From NCBI GenBank assembly GCA_021776515.1, contig JAJFFS010000004.1:1-59046 (forward strand): 59,046 nucleotides of DNA, written 5' to 3'. Below, one piece after another: positions 52,736 to 59,046 of this stretch. Within the stretch, counting starts at the first letter, position 1. The number at the start of each line of letters is the position of its first letter. The translations under genes and the position numbers were made by a program. The stretch is from Robiginitomaculum sp. Lineage in GTDB: Bacteria; Pseudomonadota; Alphaproteobacteria; Caulobacterales; Maricaulaceae. The notes under the pieces were generated by a model. The model was not told the origin of the DNA. It did no database searches and saw only the letters and a list, made by a program, of their open reading frames with translations.

Positions 52736-53740
52736 TTAATCTCGCCAGGGGCGCACGTCTGATCCGCGAGAAAAAAACGTAACCGGTGACCAGGTGAACG
52801 TCCGCAAAAGGGCAAATATGGTTATCTGCCGTGTTGCCTGCACGGCCCGGCGTTTACGAAAGATTTTGCCAAGACCGGCAATGCTGTCCCTGACCCCGGT
52901 TATGGTCGGGCGAAACTGACCTTTGAATATCGCCCGAACAATAAAGGCACTGAGCAACCCGACATGAAGCGGCAAAAACAAAACACACAAAATGAACGGC
53001 ATATCCTTGATAAATGTCCAGGTACGATTACGGGTGCCATGATACACGACAAAGGGTGATTGCTCACCGGTCACCCCCGAACCCTCATGGTAAACAACGG
53101 CTTCGCGCACCTGAACCGCCCGCCCGCCCACAAGGCGTAGACGAAAGGCCAGATCCACGTCCTCATGATAACAAAAAAAGTCCTCATCAAACCCGCCTGC
53201 TGCCTCAAACGCATCGCGCCGATAAGCGGCGGCGGCGGCGCAAGGGCCAAACACTTCACCGGTTTCGGGCAAACGCTCAAGCGGGTGATGCCAAAGCCCG
53301 CGCCAGGCAAAACCGATAGGCACGTATAAATCACCGGCCCCATCCAGCAAATGGCGATGATTGGCATCAATTTGCGTTGAGCCAGCCATAACAATAGAGG
53401 GTTTAGAGCGGGCCATGGTCAATAGTTGATACAACCAGTCCGGCTCGGCATAAGCGTCAGGGTTCAGCAGTGCTACCCACGGTGCATTACCTCGTGCCAC
53501 GCCAATATTGTTGCCTTTGGCAAAGCCGGTGTTCTCATCAAGCTTGATGACCTCAAAGCGTTCATCAAGAGGCGGCAAGGCCTCGATAGAGCCGTCCTCA
53601 GACGCGTTATCAATCAGGAAAACCCGAAAATTGTCCAGCGTCTGCTTCGCCAGTGCCTCAACACAATCACGCAGCATGGTGCCGGCATTATAATTGACAA
53701 TGATGACATCAACTTCGGGGGTGGTGGCTTTGGTGTTCAT
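52736..53740 (-). CDS. Glycosyltransferase family 2
   Basis: This 334-residue GT-A enzyme shows VDVIIVNYNAGTMLRDCVEAL and FLIDNASEDGS at the nucleotide-sugar site, LLNPDAYAEPDW in place of the DXD region, and CYHEDVDLAFRLRLVGG as the acceptor/base motif. One or two hydrophobic segments near 245-275 (FILCVLFLPLHVGLLSAFIV) suggest membrane association. It is rhamnosyltransferase-like; the acceptor is unknown. It lies 6 nt after the TolB/TPR gene and is likely co-transcribed. Confidence 0.88.
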   Translation of the reverse strand: MNTKATTPEVDVIIVNYNAGTMLRDCVEALAKQTLDNFRVFLIDNASEDGSIEALPPLDERFEVIKLDENTGFAKGNNIGVARGNAPWVALLNPDAYAEPDWLYQLLTMARSKPSIVMAGSTQIDANHRHLLDGAGDLYVPIGFAWRGLWHHPLERLPETGEVFGPCAAAAAYRRDAFEAAGGFDEDFFCYHEDVDLAFRLRLVGGRAVQVREAVVYHEGSGVTGEQSPFVVYHGTRNRTWTFIKDMPFILCVLFLPLHVGLLSAFIVRAIFKGQFRPTITGVRDSIAGLGKIFRKRRAVQATRQITIFALLRTFTWSPVTFFSRGSDVRPWRD

Positions 53741-53746
53741 GCTGAC

Positions 53747-55693
53747 TTAATCGCACTCAAAATCGTCTTTGCCAACCGGGCGGCATTGCGGCGGGAAACC
53801 ATGTTCGCGCCAAAACGTCGGCAGACCTAGCTCAATCATCCAGCGCTTGGGGTGCGGTGAGGCCTTTAGGGTCGCCGGGTATGGGTACCACCAGAATTGC
53901 GGGTCTGTGGTCGGGTTTTTCACGGCGGCATAATTTCTGTATTGGAATGCCAGCTCCTGCCCCCTTGTGCTGTTCCAGTCCAGCGGTTTTCCATCGGCGC
54001 GTTCATAGGCCGCCTCGATGGCGGCGCGTTCGGTCTCAAAGTTAAAACCCGGCTCGGTTATGGCGCGATAATCAAGGGCGATGAGCGGGATATAATCGCC
54101 ATTATTATTTGCCATTGTCTCATGATAAACATTGGCTAATACCGTCGATAGATCACCCATAGCCGCATAGGCGAAACTAGCGGCACTCCCCCCTCCCCTG
54201 ATGGCACCGTTCAAACGCATTTGTTCAAACAGCTTTAGCGCGCCTTTGGTGTCTCCCGTATAACGCATGGAGCTGGCCATATGATGGCGGCAATTTTCAT
54301 AAGACGGATCAAGGGCAAGACATTGCGCAAAGTCCTGTTTGGCCTTGTCGAAATACCCCACAGCATTATACAATATTCCGCGCCACAGCCAGGCCGTGGT
54401 TTCCTTGGAATCGCGTTTAATTGCTTCATCAAATTGTGCAAATGTCCATGTAAAATCGATGGGAGGCTTCACGCCTGCCAACAGTCCCAACACCGCATAA
54501 GGCAAACCCAGATCCGGGTTAAGGGCGATGGCTTTATTGGCGCTTTTTTCTGCCAAAGCAAAGTAACCAGGATCCTCAGCTTCCCAACTCTCTGCGACCA
54601 AATATGCAGCGGCCAGCCCGGCCCAGGCACGGGCAAAGCCGGGGTCCGCCGCCACGGCCCGTTCATAAAGCGCGACAGTTCCAAGGATGTCTTTGCGGGT
54701 CAGGAATTTATCATGAGCGCGCAGGAAAAGCTCATAGGCGTCCAGATTTTCTGTGCCTGCCGCCACTTTTACCTGTTGTACCCCCTGCAATCCGCCGCCA
54801 ATTTTTACACCGAGTTGTTTGACAATTTCGTTGGCTATTTCGTCCTGAACCGCAAAAATATTTCCAGCCGTCAGGGTGCGGTCATAAGTTTGTGACCACA
54901 AATGCGCATCGGTTTGAGCATCGATCAATTGCGCGGTAATGCGGATGGTATCGCCGGACTTTCTAACCGAACCTTCCAGCACATGACGCACATTCAGCTT
55001 TTGCGCAATGGCGGGTATCCCCAGGGCCTCTTGCCCCTTAAAACCAAACGCCGAGGTGCGTGAGGCCACTGTCATGCCATCCACCCTCACCAGTACATTG
55101 AGGATTTCCTCGGCCATGCCGTCGGAGAAATATTCCTGATCGCCATCGGGTGATAAATCGGCAAACGGAAGCACAGCGATAGAGGCGGTGTTAGTGTTCG
55201 CATCCTTCGAGGCTCCCTCTGATCCTTCGACAAGCTCAGGATGAGGGTTTTCTTCTGCAACCACCCCGACCTCATCCTGAGCTTGACCTCCCACCTCATC
55301 CTGAGCTTGACCTCCCACCTCATCCTGAGCTTGTCGAAGGATGGGCGCAGAACGTGTCCCCTGCCAGATGACCAATGCCGCCACCAGCACCAGCCCTGCA
55401 ACAATCACATAGTCCAGTGTGCGACCCGTCTTGGCCGTTACACTCTCACCCTCGGCCACCGCCTCACTGCGCTTCATCCCCTCTGGCGTCATTTCAAACG
55501 CCCAGGCCAGCAGCAAGGCAATCGGGAAACCGATGAGCAAAGTGGCGGTAATGGCGCTATCAAACCAGCCCGGCAGGTTCAGGGAACTTTCAAGCGCACC
55601 GGCCACCTGCATCAATATCCAGCCAACTACCGCATATACCCCCGCGACACGGAAGATATTACGGCGGCGCAGTTCTGTGAGTAGGTTATTCAT
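53747..55693 (-). CDS. Membrane protein with TolB-like and tetratricopeptide-repeat regions
   Basis: This 648-residue protein has an N-terminal region with two or three helices (NIFRVAGVYAVVGWILMQVAG, TATLLIGFPIALLLAWAFEM, YVIVAGLVLVAALVIW), then a linker (about 118-157). The COG5616/TolB-like domain (about 165-290) follows with SIAVLPFADLSPDGDQEYFSDG and HVLEGSVRKSGDTIRITAQL, then TPR repeats (about 315-520). Such proteins are often fused to adenylate cyclase or response-regulator domains; none is present. The linker is encoded by several copies of the dispersed repeat (55222-55342), giving RQAQDEVGG units and PHPELVEG. ATG at 55693 is preferred to a site 15 nt upstream. Confidence 0.85.
   Translation of the reverse strand: MNNLLTELRRRNIFRVAGVYAVVGWILMQVAGALESSLNLPGWFDSAITATLLIGFPIALLLAWAFEMTPEGMKRSEAVAEGESVTAKTGRTLDYVIVAGLVLVAALVIWQGTRSAPILRQAQDEVGGQAQDEVGGQAQDEVGVVAEENPHPELVEGSEGASKDANTNTASIAVLPFADLSPDGDQEYFSDGMAEEILNVLVRVDGMTVASRTSAFGFKGQEALGIPAIAQKLNVRHVLEGSVRKSGDTIRITAQLIDAQTDAHLWSQTYDRTLTAGNIFAVQDEIANEIVKQLGVKIGGGLQGVQQVKVAAGTENLDAYELFLRAHDKFLTRKDILGTVALYERAVAADPGFARAWAGLAAAYLVAESWEAEDPGYFALAEKSANKAIALNPDLGLPYAVLGLLAGVKPPIDFTWTFAQFDEAIKRDSKETTAWLWRGILYNAVGYFDKAKQDFAQCLALDPSYENCRHHMASSMRYTGDTKGALKLFEQMRLNGAIRGGGSAASFAYAAMGDLSTVLANVYHETMANNNGDYIPLIALDYRAITEPGFNFETERAAIEAAYERADGKPLDWNSTRGQELAFQYRNYAAVKNPTTDPQFWWYPYPATLKASPHPKRWMIELGLPTFWREHGFPPQCRPVGKDDFECD
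55222..55342. repeat. Dispersed repeat array inside a coding sequence
   Basis: One copy of CCTTCGACAAGCTCAGGATG (55222-55245) faces a tandem array on the same plus strand: two 24-bp units at 55271-55294 and 55295-55318, and a third that ends in TTGTCGAAGGAT (55319-55342). The reading frame of the TolB/TPR gene is kept throughout. The same core is at 1292-1410. Confidence 0.95.
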
Positions 55694-55895
55694 CAATGGC
55701 GTCCCCACACAGTGTGTCCCTGCGTTTAAGTGTTCCTAGCGCATGACATGGCTGATGGGCAAGCAGAGAAGCGCCCAAGGTATGAATGGCATTGAGAGAA
55801 TTATGTTTCAACAATTTAGACAATCAGACTTAGCGTAACCATTTCTAAGACAATTTATGCGTAACTCTGTCTCAGGGTGAAAAGGGCGGGGAAAC

Positions 55896-57023
55896 ATGCT
55901 TGCCATAAAATTGATATTTGCGGGGCTGGTGCTGTTACTGGCAGCCTTTGTTTTGCGCAGGCCGCCAAAGGGCGGGGCCAGCCGATTGGGTGCATTTATT
56001 CGTAGCACCAGTGCCTTTATTGTAGGCCTAGCCTTTACCGCCGCCGCCATAGGGTATGGCACCAATAAATCCGGCATTGTGCGCGATGGTCCCTACGCGC
56101 AAATTGCAGCCCATGCCCTGCAGACGATAGAAGAAGACCCCGCGCCCTACATCCTGTTTGTCGGGGCCAGTTATTCGCGCAATGCCATTGACGACAAATC
56201 TTTAAGCCGACGTTTGCAGGCCCGCGGATATCATCAGCGCGTTATCACCTTTGCGCTGGAGGGGGCCAGCCTGCAAGAGCGGGATTTGCGCCTGCGCCAG
56301 CTTCTGCGCGCCGCGCCCAGAGCGCCAGATACAGTGTTTTTAGAAGTGTCGATGCGCTTTGACAGCAACCCGGCCTATGGCTTTGAAGTTGCCAAATTTT
56401 CCGAGCGGGTGATCGGGCAGTTTGACCCCCGGGGTACCTTATGGACCTTGCGCGGGTTTATGGGGGATGCGCCGGGTGGCGTGGTACCCTTGGCCAAAAG
56501 CGCCATTCTTCTGGGTCTGCATGTGCCACTTAACTGGTTCAATGTCGGGTTTTTTAATGAAGCCACACAATTACATAGTGCACCAAAAATGGCCTCTTAT
56601 GATCCGCAAACCAAACCGCGCCGGGATGTCAGTGATCATGACCGAAATACCGGCCTTGCCCATGTGCCAACAGAACCCACAAGGGTGTTTGCCTGGGGCG
56701 AGACATTTCGTGCCAACCAGCGCGACATGCTGGCCGCCGCCGGGGTGCGCCAAATCGCCTATTATTTCCCCCCTGTAATTGACGCAGGCGAGCGCGCCTA
56801 TATTCAGGCCGTTTGTGAGAGCGGCGCAGCACATGTCTGCATTGCCCCAACAGACCCTGAAATGCTGGCCGCACTGGATGCGCCCGTCTGGTTTGACGAG
56901 GAACATTTACTGGCCCCTGGCGCCGCAATTTACGGACAATGGCTGGCCGGTGAAATGATGACCTCTGGCGTACTTGGCCAACCTGAAACGCACCCGAAAC
57001 TGGCCTTGAGGCGTGAGCCATGA
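55896..57023 (+). CDS. SGNH-hydrolase-like partner of MBOAT acyltransferase
   Basis: This 375-residue protein has two N-terminal hydrophobic stretches (about 3-20 and 36-55) and an SGNH-like periplasmic domain. LFVGASYSRNAID resembles the first block with Ser, and WFDEEHLLAPGAAIYG carries the Asp/His end block. The protein overlaps the MBOAT gene by 4 nt (ATGA). The arrangement resembles AlgJ/AlgX with AlgI, where the membrane acyltransferase passes acetyl groups to a periplasmic O-acetyltransferase. The glycan is unknown. GGCGGGG lies 6 nt before the ATG. Confidence 0.75.
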   Translation: MLAIKLIFAGLVLLLAAFVLRRPPKGGASRLGAFIRSTSAFIVGLAFTAAAIGYGTNKSGIVRDGPYAQIAAHALQTIEEDPAPYILFVGASYSRNAIDDKSLSRRLQARGYHQRVITFALEGASLQERDLRLRQLLRAAPRAPDTVFLEVSMRFDSNPAYGFEVAKFSERVIGQFDPRGTLWTLRGFMGDAPGGVVPLAKSAILLGLHVPLNWFNVGFFNEATQLHSAPKMASYDPQTKPRRDVSDHDRNTGLAHVPTEPTRVFAWGETFRANQRDMLAAAGVRQIAYYFPPVIDAGERAYIQAVCESGAAHVCIAPTDPEMLAALDAPVWFDEEHLLAPGAAIYGQWLAGEMMTSGVLGQPETHPKLALRREP

Positions 57024-58444
57024 TTTTTACCAGCCTGACGTTTTTAATCTTTTTCCTTGTTGTTTTTAGCGCTTACTGGCTAACGCCAAACAACCGGGCG
57101 CGGCTTTATATCCTGCTGGCTGGCAGTACGCTATTTTACGGCTGGTGGGACTGGCGGTTTTTAGGTCTGATCGCGCTGGTTATTGCCGTATCCTGGGCCA
57201 GTGCGTTGGTCATGGCCCGGCCCGGAACCAGCAAAAATACACAGAATTTCGCGTTGGCCGCAGGGGTTAGTGTATCGCTGATCGTACTGGGTATTTTCAA
57301 ATATACCGGCTTTTTTGCCGACAGCTTTGCCGAACTTCTTACCAGCCTGGGCCTTAATGCCGATATGCCCACTTTGCGCATCATACTGCCTGTGGGGATC
57401 AGTTTTTATGTGTTTCAGGCCATATCCTATATGGCCGATGTGCGGCGTGGTGTTTTGGGTGCAGAAAAACGCCTGGGCCGCGTGGCACTTTATATCGCGT
57501 TTTTCCCGCAATTGGTGGCCGGGCCAATTGTACGGGCAGCAAGCTTCTTCCCGCAAATGGAACGCACCAAACGCCTTGGCCGCCGGGCGCTGACCGTGGG
57601 CCTTCGCGCCTTTGCCATCGGCTTTGTCTACAAGGCCTTGCTGGCCGATAATATCGCCCCTGTGGTGGATCAGGTTTACGGCAATATGGATGCCTACAAC
57701 AATGGCGCTGTGGCGCTGGCAACCTTTGCTTTTGCCGCGCAAATATATTTTGACTTTGCTGGCTATTCGCTGATGGCCATTGGCGTGGCGCGGTTGTTTG
57801 GCTATCACATCCCTCGTAATTTTAATTATCCTTACGCCAGCACCTCGATCACAGATTTTTGGCGGCGCTGGCATATGTCTTTAAGTTTCTGGCTGCGCGA
57901 TTATCTGTTTATTCCGCTAGGTGGGTCGCGCAATGGTCGCTTTGCCTATTACCGCAATTTGCTGGCCACCATGATTTTAGGCGGCTTGTGGCACGGTGCC
58001 GCCTGGACATTTGTCGCCTGGGGTTTGTTGCACGGGCTGGCGCTGGTGGTACACAAACTGTGGATCACTCATATCAAACCCATGCTTGCCCCCCCCCTCT
58101 CTCTGCCGCGCACAGCAAGCTGGCTGCTCGGCTTTATAACCACGCAAGCTGTGGTGCTGGCCGGCTGGGCCATTTTTCGGGCGGGCAGCGCCGGTGATGC
58201 CCTGTCGGCACTGGGTGCGCTTGGCGGGTTACGGGACGGCGGCACGCAAACCATCAGCCTTATGGTGTTGTTGGTTGTTGTGGTGCTGGCACTGGATCAT
58301 GCGCTGGGGGTGCGCCGCTGGCGACCAAACTGGCGCCTTCTGGAACGCCCGGAGGTCTGGTGGGCTGGCGCCGGGGCTGCAATCGCTTTGGCTTTGAGCA
58401 TTTATCCTCTTACGGCTGCACCATTTGTGTATTTCCAGTTTTAG
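57020..58444 (+). CDS. MBOAT-family O-acyltransferase (AlgI-like)
   Basis: This 474-residue multi-spanning protein shows the MBOAT/AlgI pattern: YILLAGSTLFYGWWDWRF, VGISFYVFQAISYMADV, DFWRRWHMSLSFWLRDYLFIPLGGSR, and GGLWHGAAWTFVAWG with the catalytic His325. It would carry acyl groups across the inner membrane for polysaccharide modification. It overlaps its SGNH partner. No alginate or cellulose biosynthesis genes adjoin; a GT2 gene is 3 kb away on the other strand. Confidence 0.92.
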   Translation: MIFTSLTFLIFFLVVFSAYWLTPNNRARLYILLAGSTLFYGWWDWRFLGLIALVIAVSWASALVMARPGTSKNTQNFALAAGVSVSLIVLGIFKYTGFFADSFAELLTSLGLNADMPTLRIILPVGISFYVFQAISYMADVRRGVLGAEKRLGRVALYIAFFPQLVAGPIVRAASFFPQMERTKRLGRRALTVGLRAFAIGFVYKALLADNIAPVVDQVYGNMDAYNNGAVALATFAFAAQIYFDFAGYSLMAIGVARLFGYHIPRNFNYPYASTSITDFWRRWHMSLSFWLRDYLFIPLGGSRNGRFAYYRNLLATMILGGLWHGAAWTFVAWGLLHGLALVVHKLWITHIKPMLAPPLSLPRTASWLLGFITTQAVVLAGWAIFRAGSAGDALSALGALGGLRDGGTQTISLMVLLVVVVLALDHALGVRRWRPNWRLLERPEVWWAGAGAAIALALSIYPLTAAPFVYFQF

Positions 58445-58504
58445 GCGGGCGTTATACCCTCTATAAAGAAGATTATGTTGGTAAATTTATGTCGTGTATG
58501 GACC

Positions 58505-58906
58505 CTAAGATGCGTTGTAACTGTCCTCGATTAGAGACATTACCTTCTCAATATCCTTTATCACCTTAATGGTTATTTCTAAGTCACCAGTTCCAAAATG
58601 CCCGATTTGGCGAACGTCGCGCATAAAGGTTTCGTCAATGGCGACTTCATCCGGGTCCAGATTCAAATATACACGGATAAGTTTTTTCTGATTAAAAATC
58701 TGAACGGACGCGAAATTTCTATGCCTGCGAAATGCAATGTAATGCTTTTGTGGGTTGATGCTTACGTCGTTACCCAAGTTTTTCAGATGAATTTCCAGCG
58801 CCTTGTAGACCGCGCGCAGGTCTTTGGGCGCTGCTCAAATCTTGTCTTTAATCGTCAACACCCGCTTGGCTAGTTTTTGCTTCCCACTTTGACCACGTGT
58901 TGGCAG
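58505..58906 (-). pseudogene. Remnant of a DUF5655-domain gene, 5' end lost at the IS
   Basis: The intact part (58505-58834) encodes AAPKDLRAVYKAL then QKHYIAFRRHRNFASVQIF, YLNLDPDEV, RQIGHFGTGDLEITIK, the DUF5655 C-terminal domain usually found at the end of longer proteins. In frame directly upstream lies a TGA (58837-58835), and beyond it the same frame continues as KRVLTIKDKI, which aligns with the residues expected before the domain. The frame then runs into the IS inverted repeat at 58907. This reads as a nonsense-mutated, IS-truncated gene. A late non-ATG start (TTG 58777) could still produce a 90-residue peptide. Confidence 0.65.
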
Positions 58907-59046
58907 GGTAATACCCCCGTATTTTAAGGGTGCTCATAAGTAGAATTTTCTCTTAATCAGGATTGAGGAGATTCATCCATGAAGAAGTCACGATATTCGG
59001 ACAGCCAGATCATCGGCATATTGAAGCAGGCAGAGGCGGGTAGTCC
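58907..59046 (+). mobile_element. Left end of an IS3-family (IS407-like) insertion sequence
   Basis: The element starts near 58907 with GGTAATACCCCCGTATTTTA, the inverted counterpart of the repeat at 104-141. It contains the upstream region and start of OrfA and is cut by the window edge. Its orientation is the same as that of the copy at the left edge. Confidence 0.8.
58979..59046 (+). CDS. IS3-family transposase OrfA, N-terminal fragment (cut by window edge)
   Basis: ATG at 58979 follows TTGAGGAGATTCATCC and encodes MKKSRYSDSQIIGILKQAEAG, the start of the helix-turn-helix OrfA of IS3/IS407-group elements. It is partial because the window ends. Confidence 0.88.
   Translation, partial: MKKSRYSDSQIIGILKQAEAGS

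Noticed and set aside
1-59046. Composite transposon or integrated plasmid bounded by the two IS copies
   Set aside because: The interior is dominated by single-copy housekeeping genes with uniform codon use (guaB, guaA, gltX, uvrB, accA, recJ, cysNC), and no replication, mobilisation or resistance genes are present.

Overview
The window is 59 kb of chromosome from an alphaproteobacterium, most probably a marine, aerobic, PHA-storing member of the Hyphomonadaceae/Caulobacterales-type lineages. This placement is an inference from gene content and synteny: glpX-recJ next to an AlaC-type aminotransferase, guaB-yjbR-rsmB-guaA, bifunctional CysNC, class I PhaC, a 907-residue TonB receptor, DUF1501/DUF1800, DUF3604 and an ACE-like M2 peptidase. 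No rRNA, CRISPR array or prophage was seen. Both ends lie inside copies of an IS3-family (IS407-like) element in the same orientation. The left edge holds the end of OrfB and the right inverted repeat; the right edge holds the left inverted repeat and the start of OrfA.

Layout. 1-1.7 kb: IS end, two AT-rich unrecognised ORFs, and a 685-bp non-coding stretch with a 47-bp tandem repeat, a palindromic-core repeat and a boxA-like motif. 1.7-5.7 kb: a membrane-anchored GH24-like protein, convergent with two tandem TadG/von Willebrand A paralogues, one carrying a poly-lysine/poly-proline insert encoded by homopolymer tracts. 5.8-13.3 kb: isovaleryl-CoA dehydrogenase, a cupin, a tightly overlapped DUF3604-PPIase-HupE operon, and an M20 peptidase. 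13.5-21.7 kb: gltX (reverse), an ACE-like lipoprotein peptidase, then guaB-yjbR-rsmB-guaA with 1-4 nt overlaps among the first three. 21.9-25.7 kb: a secreted repeat protein, a methyltransferase-fold lipoprotein and a double cold-shock protein. 25.8-30.4 kb: tRNA-Glu with a clear promoter, recJ, glpX, an aminotransferase and a small lipoprotein, all reverse. 30.5-34.9 kb: phaC, a retropepsin-like membrane protease, a TauE/SafE permease and dusA. 35-36.4 kb: an exported LanC-like lipoprotein. 36.5-41.3 kb: the sulfate-activation operon cysD-cysNC-cysQ followed by two membrane proteins. 41.4-45.7 kb: an MltF-like transglycosylase, a conserved unknown and uvrB. 45.8-49.9 kb: TonB receptor with a strong terminator, then accA. 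49.9-55.7 kb: DUF1800/DUF1501 pair, GT2 glycosyltransferase, and a TolB/TPR membrane protein whose linker has been built from dispersed repeats. 55.9-58.4 kb: an SGNH-MBOAT O-acylation pair. 58.5-58.9 kb: a decayed DUF5655 gene ending at the IS.

Functionally, most of the window is housekeeping (purine synthesis, sulfate assimilation, DNA repair, tRNA charging and modification, fatty-acid initiation) mixed with envelope and export functions. The most unusual items are the exported LanC homologue with a His-to-Cys change at a zinc-ligand position and no lanthipeptide partner, the DUF3604-PPIase-HupE operon, the slippage-prone tract in the TadG paralogue, the methyltransferase-fold lipoprotein, and the inverted repeats upstream of the TonB receptor.
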